Notes: a model not told the origin generated them from the letters alone. 64,000 nt of DNA from Solirubrobacter sp963837485 (GCA_963837485.1 CAWINP010000015.1:165655-229654), one strand, 5' to 3'. Positions 50,657 to 59,532 are shown, numbered from the stretch's first letter. Numbers and translations: made by a program.

Positions 50657-51013
50657 TCAGTCCCAGCGCCCTTTTCCCTCCGCGAGCATCAACCGGACGC
50701 CCATCTCCTTCAGCGCCTCCGAGAGCCGCGCGATCTCCGCCTTCGCCGCAGCCAACTCCGGGTCCGGGCCGTGGCCCGCCCTGACGCCCGGCTTGGACTG
50801 CGCCAACGCCTCCAACGCGCCCCGGCGCGCCACCGACCTGAGCTTCATGACCGTCGAGCGATCCACCCCGCTGCGCTCGGCCGCCGCCGCGATCGTGTAC
50901 TCGCCCCGGACCAGGCTCAGCCAGATCTCGTACTTCTCGCTCGGCGAAAGGAACCGCTTGCCGCGCCGACGCCGCGGGCCGCTACCGTTGCCATTGGACT
51001 GCGGATCGCTCAT
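50657..51013 (-). CDS. IS3-family transposase OrfA (helix-turn-helix)
   Basis: 118 residues: basic N-terminus, then LSPSEKYEIWLSLVRGEYTI and AAAAERSGVDRSTVMKLRSV as the DNA-binding helix-turn-helix, and a leucine-zipper-like region (ELAAAKAEIARLSEALKEMG). It recognises the terminal repeats and regulates transposition. Its 3' end contains the slippery heptamer four codons before the stop. Confidence 0.88.
   Translation of the reverse strand: MSDPQSNGNGSGPRRRRGKRFLSPSEKYEIWLSLVRGEYTIAAAAERSGVDRSTVMKLRSVARRGALEALAQSKPGVRAGHGPDPELAAAKAEIARLSEALKEMGVRLMLAEGKGRWD
50672..50678 (-). other. Programmed -1 ribosomal frameshift site (G GGA AAA)
   Basis: On the minus strand GGGAAAA is read in the OrfA frame as G-GGA-AAA, a canonical X-XXY-YYZ heptamer. 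Slipping back one base moves translation exactly into the OrfB frame, giving RALGLSGRVSRRVEAATKHG then LLELIDAAV. The OrfA stop is only five codons downstream. Confidence 0.8.
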
Positions 51014-51101
51014 CTTCGCTCGCTCCTGGAAGTGCCCGACAGACTCCCAGATGCGGACTGATTACCGGCGCGAAGTGTGGCGTTGAGTCAGACGCAAACC
51101 A

Positions 51102-51210
51102 GTACTTCGCGCGCCGCGGGCTGATCTCGGCGGCCAAGCTGCACCGCGACAAACGCCCCGCCATCAGCGCCCCTGCCCATCCAACCATGGCCCTGGAGCA
51201 GGGATAGAAC
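51102..51210 (+). pseudogene. 3' end of the intron maturase gene, right of the IS
   Basis: Continues the maturase frame after the duplicated GTA: YFARRGLISAAKLHRDKRPA, then ISAPAHPTMALEQG and a stop at about 51207. Conserved group II maturases end with a similar NAYF.xRGLxS motif. Separated from the rest of its gene by the IS. Confidence 0.8.
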
Positions 51211-51258
51211 GAGGTCGAAAACCGGCCGGCGGCGGGGGTCACAACCCGCCGTCCCGAA

Positions 51259-51289
51259 GAGCCGGATGCGAACAGCGCACGTCCGGTTC
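51259..51289 (+). ncRNA. Group II intron domain V
   Basis: Begins GAGCCGGATGCG and ends GCACGTCCGGTTC. The outer stem GAGCCGGA pairs with TCCGGTTC, a two-base CG bulge follows, and the upper stem TGCG/CGCA closes a five-base AACAG loop. The catalytic AGC triad sits at its second to fourth positions. Domain VI follows (AGCCGGG ... CCCGGCT) and ends the intron at 51324. This is the strongest single proof of the intron. Confidence 0.9.
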
Positions 51290-51388
51290 TGTGGGAGCCG
51301 GGGGCGGGCAACCGTCCCGGCTACCTGACAGCAGTGGACTTGACGGGTTCGCGCGGCGGAGTTACTCCGCTGTCGCTAGGTTGCGGAC

Positions 51389-51844
51389 GTGGGTGCGTGG
51401 GGAAAGGGAACGTTTGAGAACGACGCAGCGGTCGACTGGATGAGCGACCTCAGCGAGGATGGGGACGCGTCGATGGTCCGTGGGGGGCTATCGACGGCGG
51501 CCGATGCAGATCGCCGTATCGACTCCGACCGATGCTGCGAGGCGCTGGCCGCGTGTGAGATCGTCGCGGCGGTTCTCGGGCGCTCGCCTTCTCTGCCCGA
51601 CAACCCGCGAATCGCGGAACAGCTGCCGGAGCTGGCCGCGTTCGCCATCGGAGCGACCCAGGATGTCGACGTCCTTGCTACGCGGATGCCTGAGCTGATC
51701 GAGGACGTCGAGCTGGCGCGGCGTGCGGTCGCTGCCGTGGTCGATCCGGAGCGATCCCAGCTCCACGGCCTTTGGGCTGAGACGGTCTTCCTGCAGGAGT
51801 GGCTTGCGGTAGTGGACAACCTGCGTCGTCGTCTCGCGGTGTGA
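51389..51844 (+). CDS. DUF4259 domain protein
   Basis: A 151-residue protein with the family N-terminus MGAWGKGTFENDAAVDWMSD and an all-helical remainder (CCEALAACEIVAAVLGRSPS, ARRAVAAVVDPERSQLHGLW, WLAVVDNLRRRL). DUF4259 proteins are widespread and unassigned. The start is GTG at 51389, 64 bases after the intron end. Confidence 0.85.
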   Translation: MGAWGKGTFENDAAVDWMSDLSEDGDASMVRGGLSTAADADRRIDSDRCCEALAACEIVAAVLGRSPSLPDNPRIAEQLPELAAFAIGATQDVDVLATRMPELIEDVELARRAVAAVVDPERSQLHGLWAETVFLQEWLAVVDNLRRRLAV

Positions 51845-52089
51845 CGCCTTGGGAGGGCTCGAGTGCAGTTCGCGTCGGCGAGGACGGCCGCTTGCGGCCG
51901 CGCGCAGCCGGCGGCGGCGCGACCGAAGGCCGCGCCCTTGATAGTCGTCGAGAACTTTGTCACTGACCTGAGTCGCTCGTGACGTCCCGTGCGTGAGCCT
52001 GCCGGCACCCGCGAGCGACGCCCGGATCCTTCGACAGCGAGAGCAATGAGTCGGGTCCGTCAGTGGGACACCTACGCGAGCGGCGCCGC

Positions 52090-52632
52090 CTACCCTTCAG
52101 CGACGTTGTCGGCGAGCTCGGCCTCCAGGTTCCGGAACCATGCGGCACGCCACGCGAAGTAGTCGGCACCTTCGCGTGCTGCGATGAGTCGAAAGCGACC
52201 GGGCACTCGGCTTGCCAACGGCAGAATCTCGGCCTGAAAGTCGCGGTCGATCTCCTCCGCGCGGACGCGCAGGCGCCTGACGAGCTGGAGGGCGTCCGCC
52301 GCAGGCACCGCGTCGGCGAAGAAGACGCGAAGCAGTCCCTCGTCACGTTGCTCGAAGTCAGGAATGCGCTCGCTGCGCAGCCACTCCTGGAGCGCGGCAT
52401 GTCCCTTGCCGGTCAGGCGGTAGATCCTGCGCGGTCGATCGCCGCGCGGTGCGTCGGAGCCGACGACGTAGCCACCGTTCTCGAGTGCGGCGAGCTCCGG
52501 GTAGACCTGAGCGAGGGACGCGGCCCAGAAGAACCGCGTGCTGCGATCGACGGCGCGCTTGATCGCGTAGCCCGTCGACACGCCGCTGTCGAGCATCCCC
52601 AGGATGAGATACGAGCCTGGCTTCAGTCGCAT
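52090..52632 (-). CDS. PadR-family transcriptional regulator
   Basis: A 180-residue PadR protein: winged-helix SYLILGMLDSGVSTGYAIKR, AASLAQVYPELAALENGGYV, PRRIYRLTGKGHAALQEWL, then a coiled-coil C-terminal dimerisation region (VRRLRVRAEEIDRDFQAEI). PadR proteins sense phenolics or drugs. ATG 52632 begins the family N-terminus. It is divergent from the CDGSH/DHFR-like pair, with 116 bases between, and is the likely regulator of that pair. Confidence 0.87.
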   Translation of the reverse strand: MRLKPGSYLILGMLDSGVSTGYAIKRAVDRSTRFFWAASLAQVYPELAALENGGYVVGSDAPRGDRPRRIYRLTGKGHAALQEWLRSERIPDFEQRDEGLLRVFFADAVPAADALQLVRRLRVRAEEIDRDFQAEILPLASRVPGRFRLIAAREGADYFAWRAAWFRNLEAELADNVAEG

Positions 52633-52748
52633 GGGTCGCGATCGGTACGGCCAGACCGGTCGAGCGGAACCCGTTGCGCCGCAAGTGATGTTCTGTTGCG
52701 ATGCATCAGCCCAGAGTAATCGCATCTGCAACCTGCCGGAGGACCTTG

Positions 52749-52946
52749 ATGTCCGCAGTTCGCGTCACCCTTCACCCCGACGGTCCACTGGAAGTGACCG
52801 GCCCTGTCGAGCTCGCCCGCCACGACGGTGAGCCGATCGAATCGCCCGCGGCGACGGCGTACCTGTGCCGCTGCGGCCGCTCGGCGAATAAGCCGTTCTG
52901 CGACGGCTCGCACGCCCGGACCGGCTGGAACGAGGACCCGGCGTGA
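52749..52946 (+). CDS. CDGSH iron-sulfur protein, 65 aa
   Basis: One CDGSH motif, YLCRCGRSANKPFCDGSHAR, supplies three Cys and one His for a [2Fe-2S] cluster. The N-terminal strand region (VRVTLHPDGPLEVTGPVELA) completes a single-domain mitoNEET-like fold. GGAGG lies six bases before ATG 52749. The stop overlaps a GTG start of a short frame as GTGA. Confidence 0.85.
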   Translation: MSAVRVTLHPDGPLEVTGPVELARHDGEPIESPAATAYLCRCGRSANKPFCDGSHARTGWNEDPA

Positions 52947-53149
52947 GCGCCGCGCAGCGCAAGCTCATCCTCGTCGGCGACGTCAGCGGCTTCCCACCCA
53001 CCGGCGACATCCATGGCGGGCGCAACACGCCGCTACGACTGACCTCGATCGAGACTGCAAGCGGAAACCAACACCGAAGGGGCAGCAGCCATGTCACTCG
53101 CCTACGTCCACCACTTCTCGATCTCACTCGACGGCTTCGGCACCGGTGA
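52943..53149 (+). CDS. Short frame after the CDGSH gene, possible gene remnant
   Basis: The first 25 codons (MSAAQRKLILVGDVSGFPPT, GDIHGGRNT) have normal third-position G/C, but usage deteriorates later and the frame overlaps the DHFR-like start by 59 bases. It is coupled to the CDGSH gene by GTGA. Either a truncated remnant or a spurious frame. Confidence 0.25.
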   Translation: MSAAQRKLILVGDVSGFPPTGDIHGGRNTPLRLTSIETASGNQHRRGSSHVTRLRPPLLDLTRRLRHR

Positions 53150-53723
53150 GGGTCAGACCCGCGACCTGCATTTCGGTCACGCCGGGGAGCGTCTGCACAC
53201 GTGGATGTTCGCGACCCGATCGTGGCAGTCCGGCGGGAGCGGCGGCGTCGACGACGTCTTCGTCCAGCGCCACGATCGCGGGATCGGTGCCGAGATCATG
53301 GGGGCCGGGAAGTTCGGCCACCCCGGATGGGAGGACGACCCGGAGTGGAAGGGCGCGTGGGGTCCGAACCCGCCGTTTCACACACCGGTCTTCGTCCTCA
53401 CCCATCACACGCGCCCGTCGATCGAGATGAAGGGCGGCACGACGTTCCATTTCCTCGACGCGTCGCCCGCCGAGGCGCTCGCGACGGCCCGCGAGGCCGC
53501 GGACGGTCAGGACGTCCGCATCGGCGGAGGTCCCACCGTGATCCGGGAGTTCCTTGCTGCGCGGCTCGTCGACCACATGCACGTCGTGGTGGTCCCGATT
53601 CTGCTCGGCCGGGGCGTGCGGCTCTGGGACGGACTGGAGGGCCTCGAGAACGACTACGAGGTCGAGGCCACCTCCTCGCCGAGCGGAGTCACGCATGTGA
53701 CGTTCACCCGTGCGGGGATCTGA
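53091..53723 (+). CDS. Dihydrofolate reductase family protein (RibD C-terminal-like)
   Basis: A 210-residue DHFR-fold protein: YVHHFSISLDGFGTGEGQTR, AEIMGAGKFG, FHTPVFVLTHHTRPSIEMKG, DVRIGGGPTVIREFLAARLV and HVVVVPILLGRGVRLWDGL. The GGG loop binds NADPH. It belongs to the same broad family as the protein at 488 but is clearly a separate lineage. Probably cotranscribed with the CDGSH gene and controlled by the PadR regulator. Confidence 0.87.
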   Translation: MSLAYVHHFSISLDGFGTGEGQTRDLHFGHAGERLHTWMFATRSWQSGGSGGVDDVFVQRHDRGIGAEIMGAGKFGHPGWEDDPEWKGAWGPNPPFHTPVFVLTHHTRPSIEMKGGTTFHFLDASPAEALATAREAADGQDVRIGGGPTVIREFLAARLVDHMHVVVVPILLGRGVRLWDGLEGLENDYEVEATSSPSGVTHVTFTRAGI

Positions 53724-53769
53724 ACCGCCTCGACCGAGCACCCAGGGCGCGGGCGCTCGATGCTGACTC

Positions 53770-54057
53770 ACACGGCGCGCTGGCACTCCGCGCGTGAGGG
53801 CGCCGCGATCGAGACGCTGCCGCCCTACGACCTCCGCCATGCATTCGCGTCGCTGCAGGTGCGCGCGCAAGTCGATCCCTGAACTGGCGCAGCAGATGGG
53901 GCACTCGCCGGCGATGACGCTGAACACGGACTCGCACGTGATCCGCGAGCTGAAGGGCGAGCCGGTCGTGTCGGCCGAGGAGCAGGTCGAGCGGGCTCGG
54001 AGGGATCTACCGGGACGCTTTGGGGACGCCGGGGCGGCCGAGGCCGATGCGTCCTAG
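53770..54057 (+). pseudogene. Tyrosine recombinase (integrase) remnant, C-terminal part
   Basis: The DNA reads LPPYDLRHAFASLQVRA in one frame, then after a frameshift near 53868 KSIPELAQQMGHSPAMTLNT, DSHVIRELKGEP and EEQVERARRD. These are integrase boxes: the RHxxxS motif, LGHSS-like QQMGHSP, and the catalytic Tyr box. The Tyr is replaced by Asp (GAC at 53929-53931, where TAC is expected). The N-terminus is absent. The gene is certainly dead. It ends 24 bases before the first tRNA-like repeat, the usual place for an integrase beside its attachment site. Confidence 0.8.
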
Positions 54058-54081
54058 CGCCAGAAACGACGGCGTGGAGCG

Positions 54082-54184
54082 GATGGCGAGACCCGGACTC
54101 GAACCAATAGCGAGCCTCCAGGCGAGCGGCGGTCCCCGGACTTCCGCCCTAGCAGCGGCCGATGGCGAGACCCGGACTCGAACC
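54082..54184. repeat. 24-bp direct repeats from a tRNA 3' end (attachment-site scar)
   Basis: GATGGCGAGACCCGGACTCG plus AACC occurs at 54082-54105 and again at 54161-54184, 79 bases apart. Read on the minus strand it is the T arm and acceptor end of a tRNA (GGTTCGAGTCCGGGTCTCGCC). Duplicated tRNA 3' ends next to an integrase gene are standard for integrated elements. The short distance suggests that most of one element was deleted or that two elements were stacked. Confidence 0.65.
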
Positions 54185-54203
54185 GGGGACACCACGATTT
54201 TCA
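54164..54203 (-). other. 3' half of a tRNA gene
   Basis: On the minus strand CTGAAAATCGTGGTGTCCCC leads to GGTTCGAGTCCGGGTCTCGC, giving an anticodon-loop-like TGAAAAT, variable loop, a complete T arm (CCCGG TTCGAGT CCGGG) and acceptor strand. No matching GGCGAGA 5' half is found upstream, so this is not a functional tRNA. The loop could suggest Phe, but I would not assign it. Confidence 0.6.
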
Positions 54204-54422
54204 GGCGGCGCAAATGGCTATTTCTTCAGAGCGAAAAGTCCTGCAAATCCGTCCGACTAGGACGACTGGACAACGACGCCGACTTGCCCGCAGTTTGCGG
54301 GCGTTTGGCGGGCGTTAGGGCCACGAAGAAGCCGCCGTGGCCCAAACATCGGGCCCTAAGAGGACTGGTGACCCGGGCCGCCTTCCGGACGAATGATCCA
54401 GCAGGCCGGCGAGCAACAATGG

Positions 54423-55134
54423 ATGGCGACCACCCAGCGCGAACCCACCCAGCCGATGCAGGCCCCCGACGATCTGCTCCTCACGGGCCATCTTCTCGCT
54501 GCGCGAGACGGGCGGCTACTTGGGCGTGCCCGAGTCGACGATCCATGAATGGGCCAGCCCGGCCGACGGCCGTTCGCCGCTGATCACCGTCGTCCACGTC
54601 CTGGGCGCGAGGCGACGATCCCATTCGTGGGGTTCGCTGAGGCCTTCGTGCTCTCCGCGTTCCGGCGAGCTGGAGTTCCGTTGCAGCGGATCCACTCCGC
54701 CGTCGAGGTCCTGTCGCGAGAGATCGGCATCGACCATGCGCTCGCGTCCCAGCACCTGTACACGGACGGCGTCGAAGTGCTTTACGACTTCGCGAACGAG
54801 CGCAGCGACGCAGACCTGCTCGAGCTGGTGGACGTCCGCACCGGGCAGAAGCAGCTCTCCGAGCTCGTCCGCGACTACCTGCAGCGGACCACCCACGGCG
54901 ACGACGGCTGGGCTTCGCAGATCCAGCTGCCGATCTACGGCCGCGCGCACGTGATCGTCGACCCGCACGTCGCATTCGGCTTTCCCCTCCTCACCCAAGG
55001 TGGCGCGCGCATCGAGGAGCTCGTCGACCGGTTCCTGGCGGGCGACACGATCAGCGACATCGCGGACGACTTCGGCCTGCCGGTCGATCAACGTCGAAGA
55101 CGTGATCAACGTCGCGATGCGCACGGCCGCCTGA
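54423..55134 (+). pseudogene. DUF433/HTH protein gene with three frameshifts
   Basis: Three frames in turn carry one coherent protein: MATTQREPTQPMQAPDDLLL, then FSLRETGGYLGVPESTIHEW to VVHVLG, then EATIPFVGFAEAFVLSAFRR through VIVDPHVAFGFPLLTQGGAR and FLAGDTISDIADDFGLPVD, and finally VEDVINVAMRTAA before TGA. Breaks are near 54490, 54605 and 55095. Such DUF433 proteins (antitoxin-like, with an N-terminal helix-turn-helix) usually pair with a PIN-like toxin gene, which I do not see downstream. The gene is inactive as a single product. Confidence 0.75.
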
Positions 55135-55457
55135 ACCACTTCCCGTGCGGTCTCGGCCGGATAGTCGGCGGTGATGACAGAGGAACTGGCTGGGAAAGAA
55201 CCCGTTCCACGCCCGCGGGCGCTACAGGTGATCGGACGAACCTACGCCCATCAACGCGCAAGCAGAAGCCCACTCGGGCGGTCGAGCACCACCGGGCTTC
55301 GCGGGCCAGCGCCGGTCCCTGCCCGAAATACGGGCCCGCAACCACTCCAATGGGGCGCGGCCGAGGTCGAGCGACTCTCGGCGTGGAGTCTTCCGCCGGA
55401 CCACGTAGGATCTCGCGAATGGTGGGAACGGCGAAGCGACCGCGAGCGCGTGGCGGG
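55135..55457. other. 323-bp stretch without a recognisable gene
   Basis: Short frames on both strands lack homology. In related gene pairs the toxin partner of the DUF433 protein would sit here, but no trace of it can be read. Confidence 0.4.
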
Positions 55458-55697
55458 CTACGCGGCCCGGCGACTGCGCTCGCGGAGTGCGTCTGGAACG
55501 GCGAGCATGATGCCGAGTTTCCGCAGACCTCGCAGAAGCGAGAGGTAGGATTCCCGCGCTTCGACGGCATACGCACTTCGGTCTTCGCTCTCTGCGGCGA
55601 TATCACGCGCGGTGTAGCTCGCGTACCAGCTCGCAGCGGCGGTGAGGGCGTCGAGCTCCTCCTCGGTCAGGTCGGTCACGCGCTCACGAAAAGACAT
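55458..55697 (-). CDS. Small hypothetical protein, 79 aa
   Basis: MSFRERVTDLTEEELDALTA opens a soluble, acidic helical protein with AESEDRSAYAVEARESYLSL near the middle. Starts at ATG 55697, divergent from the restriction-modification gene 20 bases away. Codon use is normal. It might be a small controller of the restriction gene, but no helix-turn-helix is evident. Confidence 0.5.
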   Translation of the reverse strand: MSFRERVTDLTEEELDALTAAASWYASYTARDIAAESEDRSAYAVEARESYLSLLRGLRKLGIMLAVPDALRERSRRAA

Positions 55698-55717
55698 GGC
55701 CTGGAGCCTAGTTCGCC

Positions 55718-56608
55718 TTGCGGACGCGACTCTGCACGGCATCGTCACGGAAGTGCGGAAAGTCCGTGACGGCCGGCGCGCAGTCCTCTCCGTTGGCGGC
55801 CCTGCGGGAGTGCCTTGACCGGCGCGCGGGCGTCTATCGTCGCCTCAACGGTACGCGCAACGTGGCGACCTACCTCGCAACTGCGAGAGGGGACGATGAG
55901 GAAATTCTCACGGAGCCGATCCTCGCCGACGTCCTCGAGCGTGTCCTGGGATTCCCGCCAGACGGCTACTTCCCCCAGCTCTCCAAGTCCGGGCTGAAGC
56001 CCGATTTCACGCCGGGGGATCTAGTCGCGCACAGGTTCGTGCTCGATGCCAAGAGCTCGGTGATCGCCGACCTGGATCAGCATGAGCGCCAGATCCGCTC
56101 GTATGTCGATCAGCGACGCCTCGACTTCGGCATCCTCTTCAACCTTCGCGAGGTCCGCGTCTACCGCAGAGGCGTGAGCGGCGCCGATGCGGACCTCTCG
56201 TTCCATGTCGAGCCGCTCTGGCACGTCGCGCGAGGCGAGGCGTTGGCGCTTGGCGAAGTCGAGCGCTTCGAGCGCTTCGTCACGCAGTTCCGTTACCAGG
56301 ATCTCGACCTCGGCCAACGCGTCGATCGGATTCGGCGAGCTCGCCCCTGGCGCCAGCTCGAAGCCCGAGGCGAGCCCGCGACCATCGATGTCGAGTACCT
56401 GGTCGACCGGCTACGCGACCTCTCGCGCACACTCGCCGAGGACGCTGCGAGCCAGCAGGACGCGCTCACTCGGCGAGTCCGCTTTAGCGCACAGCTCGAA
56501 CTGGACATCGTCGCCGAGCCCGCATGCTGGCGAACGACATTGAGCCCGGGGCAAATCTTGAGGCACTCCCGGACACGATCGCCGGCTTCCGCGAGGGAGC
56601 GGACCTAG
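55718..56608 (+). pseudogene. Type IIG restriction-modification enzyme, N-terminal nuclease part (frameshifted)
   Basis: The 5' part of a large fused restriction-modification gene. It holds EEILTEPILADVLERVLGF and a PD-(D/E)xK-type nuclease site, KPDFTPGDLVAHRFVLDAKS, followed by HERQIRSYVDQRRLDFGILF. Homology stays in this frame until about 56515 (ELDIVAEP), after which the coherent sequence moves to the next frame. The true start is unclear; the frame is open from a TTG at 55718. Confidence 0.7.
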
Positions 56609-59532
56609 CACTCAGGGCCTGGCGTCAATACCTCCTCCGCGTCTCCCAGCTGGCATTGATCCGCATCCTGCTCTACCGATCGTGGGAGGACTCTGGATTC
56701 GTCGATGAGAAGCTGTACGACGGTGGCTTCAGCGTGGTCTACGAGCGCCTGAGCCACAACTTGGCCGACGTACTGGCTGAGGCTTTCGCCACGGGTCGGG
56801 ATCGCTACCCGTGGCTCTATGGCGCCGCAAACACGTACGACTGGTACCGGCCGCGTGATGCCGCCTTGGTCGAGGTGCTCTACTCGTTGCTGCCAGTCCC
56901 TCTTGGGCGACTTGACGCAGACGTCCTTGGAGGTCTTTACGAGGCCTACGTGGACGAGATTGACCGCGATCGCCTCGGCCAGTTCTATACGCCCCGCAGC
57001 GTCGTGCGGTTCATGCTCGACCGAGTGGGCGCCATAGGCGCCGATGGCCTCTTCCACATCGAGGGAAATCGTCGCCGACCTCGTCGGGTCTTGGACTTCG
57101 CTACGGGCTCCGGAGGCTTCCTTGTTGAGTCGGCCCGGAGGATCATCGAAGTGGTCGCCGAGCGAGAGGTTGACGATGTCGACGACGGCCTCGAAGCCAT
57201 CGTCCTGGGCCTGCACGGCTGCGAGATCAGCCCGTTCCCGTACTACCTCACGGAGGTCAACCTGCTGCTGCAGGTTTCTCGCCTGCTGGGTCGCTTGCGC
57301 CGCCTTGGCGAGTCGCCGGAGCGTCAGTTCACACTCAGCGTCGTACATCGGGACACGCTTGAGGCGCGGCGCGGCGGGCTTGCTGGTCTCGGCGGGGAAC
57401 CGGATGAGCTGGTCCACGATCCGCGCTTCGGTCTAGTTCCTCTCGACGCTGACAAGGCGGCCGCGTTCGATCGTATTACCGAGCCGGGCTCGTTCGACCT
57501 CGTGGTTGGGAACCCGCCCTATGTCGCGGAGCCAAATAACCGGCCGGTTTTCCAACGCTTGAGGCGCCTATCGGGCTGGACGACGACATACCAGGGAAAG
57601 AGCGACTACCTCTACTACTTCCTCTGGCTAGCGAGCGAACAACTCGCCGAGGGTGGCCGACTTGCCGTCATCACGCCGGCCAGCTGGATGAACGCCGGGG
57701 ACGCCGATTGGCTGCGCGAGCGCATGACGACTGTCCTGCGCCTCGACGCAATGTTCCTTTTTGGCGCTTACCGCTTGTTCGCGCCGGAGCAGGCGGACTC
57801 CCGCGACCCGCGACGGGCGCAAGCGCCGACGGTCGAGAGTCTGATCCTGCTCGCTACCAAAGCTCCAGCTCCACCGGGACACCACATCCGCGTGACGGTG
57901 CTCGAGGACGAGCGCGCGCTGGCGCGTGGCCTCACGGGCGACCCGGGAGCCAGGACGCCGGAACGCGACGCGCTCTTGACGGCCATGGCCCGGCGCTCGG
58001 AGGGGCGGACAGGACGTCGCGATGGGATTCTCGTGCACTCGGTGCGTCAAGACATTCTGCGCGCAGCGGAGCCATGGCCGGTCAAGTTCAGCGCCCGCGA
58101 CTTGGCCACCCGCGTCGTGCGCCACCTCGACTCTCGGCTGGCAGCCGGCGAAGCCGAGCCGCTCGGCCATCGGTGGGACATCACACGTGGCATCGAAACG
58201 GGCGCGGATGCGTTCAGCCGAAAGATCTCGAATCGCGTGAAACGCGACGACCCCGAAGGACTTGCCCGACTCCTCGCCGCCGGTCGAACAACAGGCGATC
58301 CGATCATGGAGCTCCGCCAGCGATCGCCCAGCAGCCCCCGTGGCGCGACCACCCCGAACTGCTCGCTCGCAGCATCGAGCCGCGCGCGGTTCTGTATGGG
58401 GCGCTGGACGAGGCTGATTGCACATCGCTCGTTTGGATCGGACGAGACGACCCAGTTCCGGAGGTTGTTAAGACAGCGCTTGAGCCGTGGAAACCGATCC
58501 TCGCGACGCGCGCGGAATTCGCGCGCAACGCTCGCCGCGCCTGGTATGAGACGGCTTGGCCGCGCGACAAGACGCAGTTGCGTAGCCCGAAGGTCATTTC
58601 ACTCCACCGTACGGACCGAGGCCGCTTCGCGTTCGACGAGGACGGCTCGTGGCAGCCGTCTAACCGGACAACCATCTGCGCGGCTCGGGCCCGGCCTGTC
58701 GGTTGCATATCTGTGTGGGCTTCTCAACAGCGAATTGCTGGATCTCTGGTACGGAGTCCGAGGGAGACATCCGCGCGACGTCTGGCGCGACTACGAGCCG
58801 AAGCCCATGGCCCGAATCCCCTATCGGCACGTCGAAGCACTGGCGACCGACCCACGGATCAACGAGCTCCGTTCCGTCACAGCCCTCCGCGACCGCTTGG
58901 CCACCTTGGACCGCCTGTTGTCGGCGCCCGCCGACCCGAGGGTATTGGCGGCCGCGCTCGAAGAGGTGGTCAGAGCCGTGGCGGCAAACCGCAAGGCTCT
59001 GCTGCCACACCGCGCGGTGGCGCCGCGCCTTGCAGTCACTGTAAAGGATCCGTGGTCTACATCGGTGCCCGCAATGGTCGAGCGGGGGCTCATCGCGGAA
59101 CTGTCGCGATCGAAAACGGTGTCGGTACGCACCGATCCTCGTCTCAGGATGACGCCAATGAGCGACGGACGTCTGGGACGGCCGCGCCTCAAGGATGGCG
59201 AGCTGACTTTCGTCCACGGCCGCCGCGTCACCGCGCGCGTAACCGGCCCGAACGATCGCCTCGCGCTGGTTGAACGCGTGACCACCGGGCTCGCTCGCCC
59301 GCTTGTCGTCGATCTCGCGCTCGTACCGTTGCCGAAGGATCTCGTTGATTTCGCTCAGCACCTAGACCGGCGCGCGGCGGAGATTGATGCTCTGCTCGAC
59401 GAGGGCCGCCAGCTGGTTGAGCGAGCCGAGCGATTCGTGTGTCGTCTGTACGAAGTGCCAGCGGACATGGAGGATGAAATCGTTGCGAGCGCGGTCGCCC
59501 GTGCCGCCGCGCGTCAAGCCGACGAAGACTGA
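56524..59532 (+). pseudogene. Type IIG restriction-modification enzyme, methyltransferase and specificity part (frameshifted)
   Basis: Continues the same gene. LPDTIAGFREGADLALRAWR is helical; LGQFYTPRSVVRFMLDRVGA, motif I VLDFATGSGGFLVESARR and motif IV DLVVGNPPYVAEPNNR define an N6-adenine (Eco57I-like) methyltransferase. The C-terminus is a target-recognition domain (LSVAYLCGLLNSELLDLWYG). Between about 58320 and 58680 coherent sequence (HPELLARSIEPRAVLYGALD, VVKTALEPWKPILATRAEFA) lies in another frame, so two compensating frameshifts flank it. With the one near 56515, at least three breaks exist. A restored enzyme would be about 1,250 residues. Confidence 0.75.

Larger units (their letters stand above)
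49481..51101 (-). mobile_element. IS3-family insertion sequence, 1,621 bp, with 3-bp target duplication
   Basis: Imperfect terminal inverted repeats begin TG at both ends. Shared blocks are GTCTGACTYAACGCCACA and AATCAGTCCGCAT, extending about 60 bases. The element is flanked by GTA on the left (49478-49480) and GTA on the right (51102-51104). It encodes OrfA and OrfB on the minus strand in the usual IS3 overlapping arrangement. Both transposase frames look intact, so the copy may still be active. It lies inside the group II intron maturase gene. Confidence 0.9.
47804..51324 (+). mobile_element. Group II intron with an inserted IS3-family element
   Basis: The 5' end is placed at GTGTGCC (47804), matching the GUGYG rule; the 3' end at CTAC (51321-51324) after domains V and VI. 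Between lie ribozyme segments (about 47804-48230), a maturase/reverse transcriptase gene and the 3' domains. Subtracting the IS (1,621 bp) and its 3-bp duplication leaves about 1,897 nt, the size of compact bacterial introns without an endonuclease domain. The 5' border is less certain than the 3' one because GTGTGCC occurs again near 47945. With the broken maturase the intron should be immobile unless helped in trans. Confidence 0.75.

Noticed and set aside
54082..54184. CRISPR array
   Set aside because: Only two repeat copies exist, and they match a tRNA 3' end; no repeat-spacer array was seen anywhere in the window.
54164..54203. Functional tRNA gene
   Set aside because: Only the 3' half (T arm and acceptor) is present; no complementary 5' acceptor strand is found next to it.
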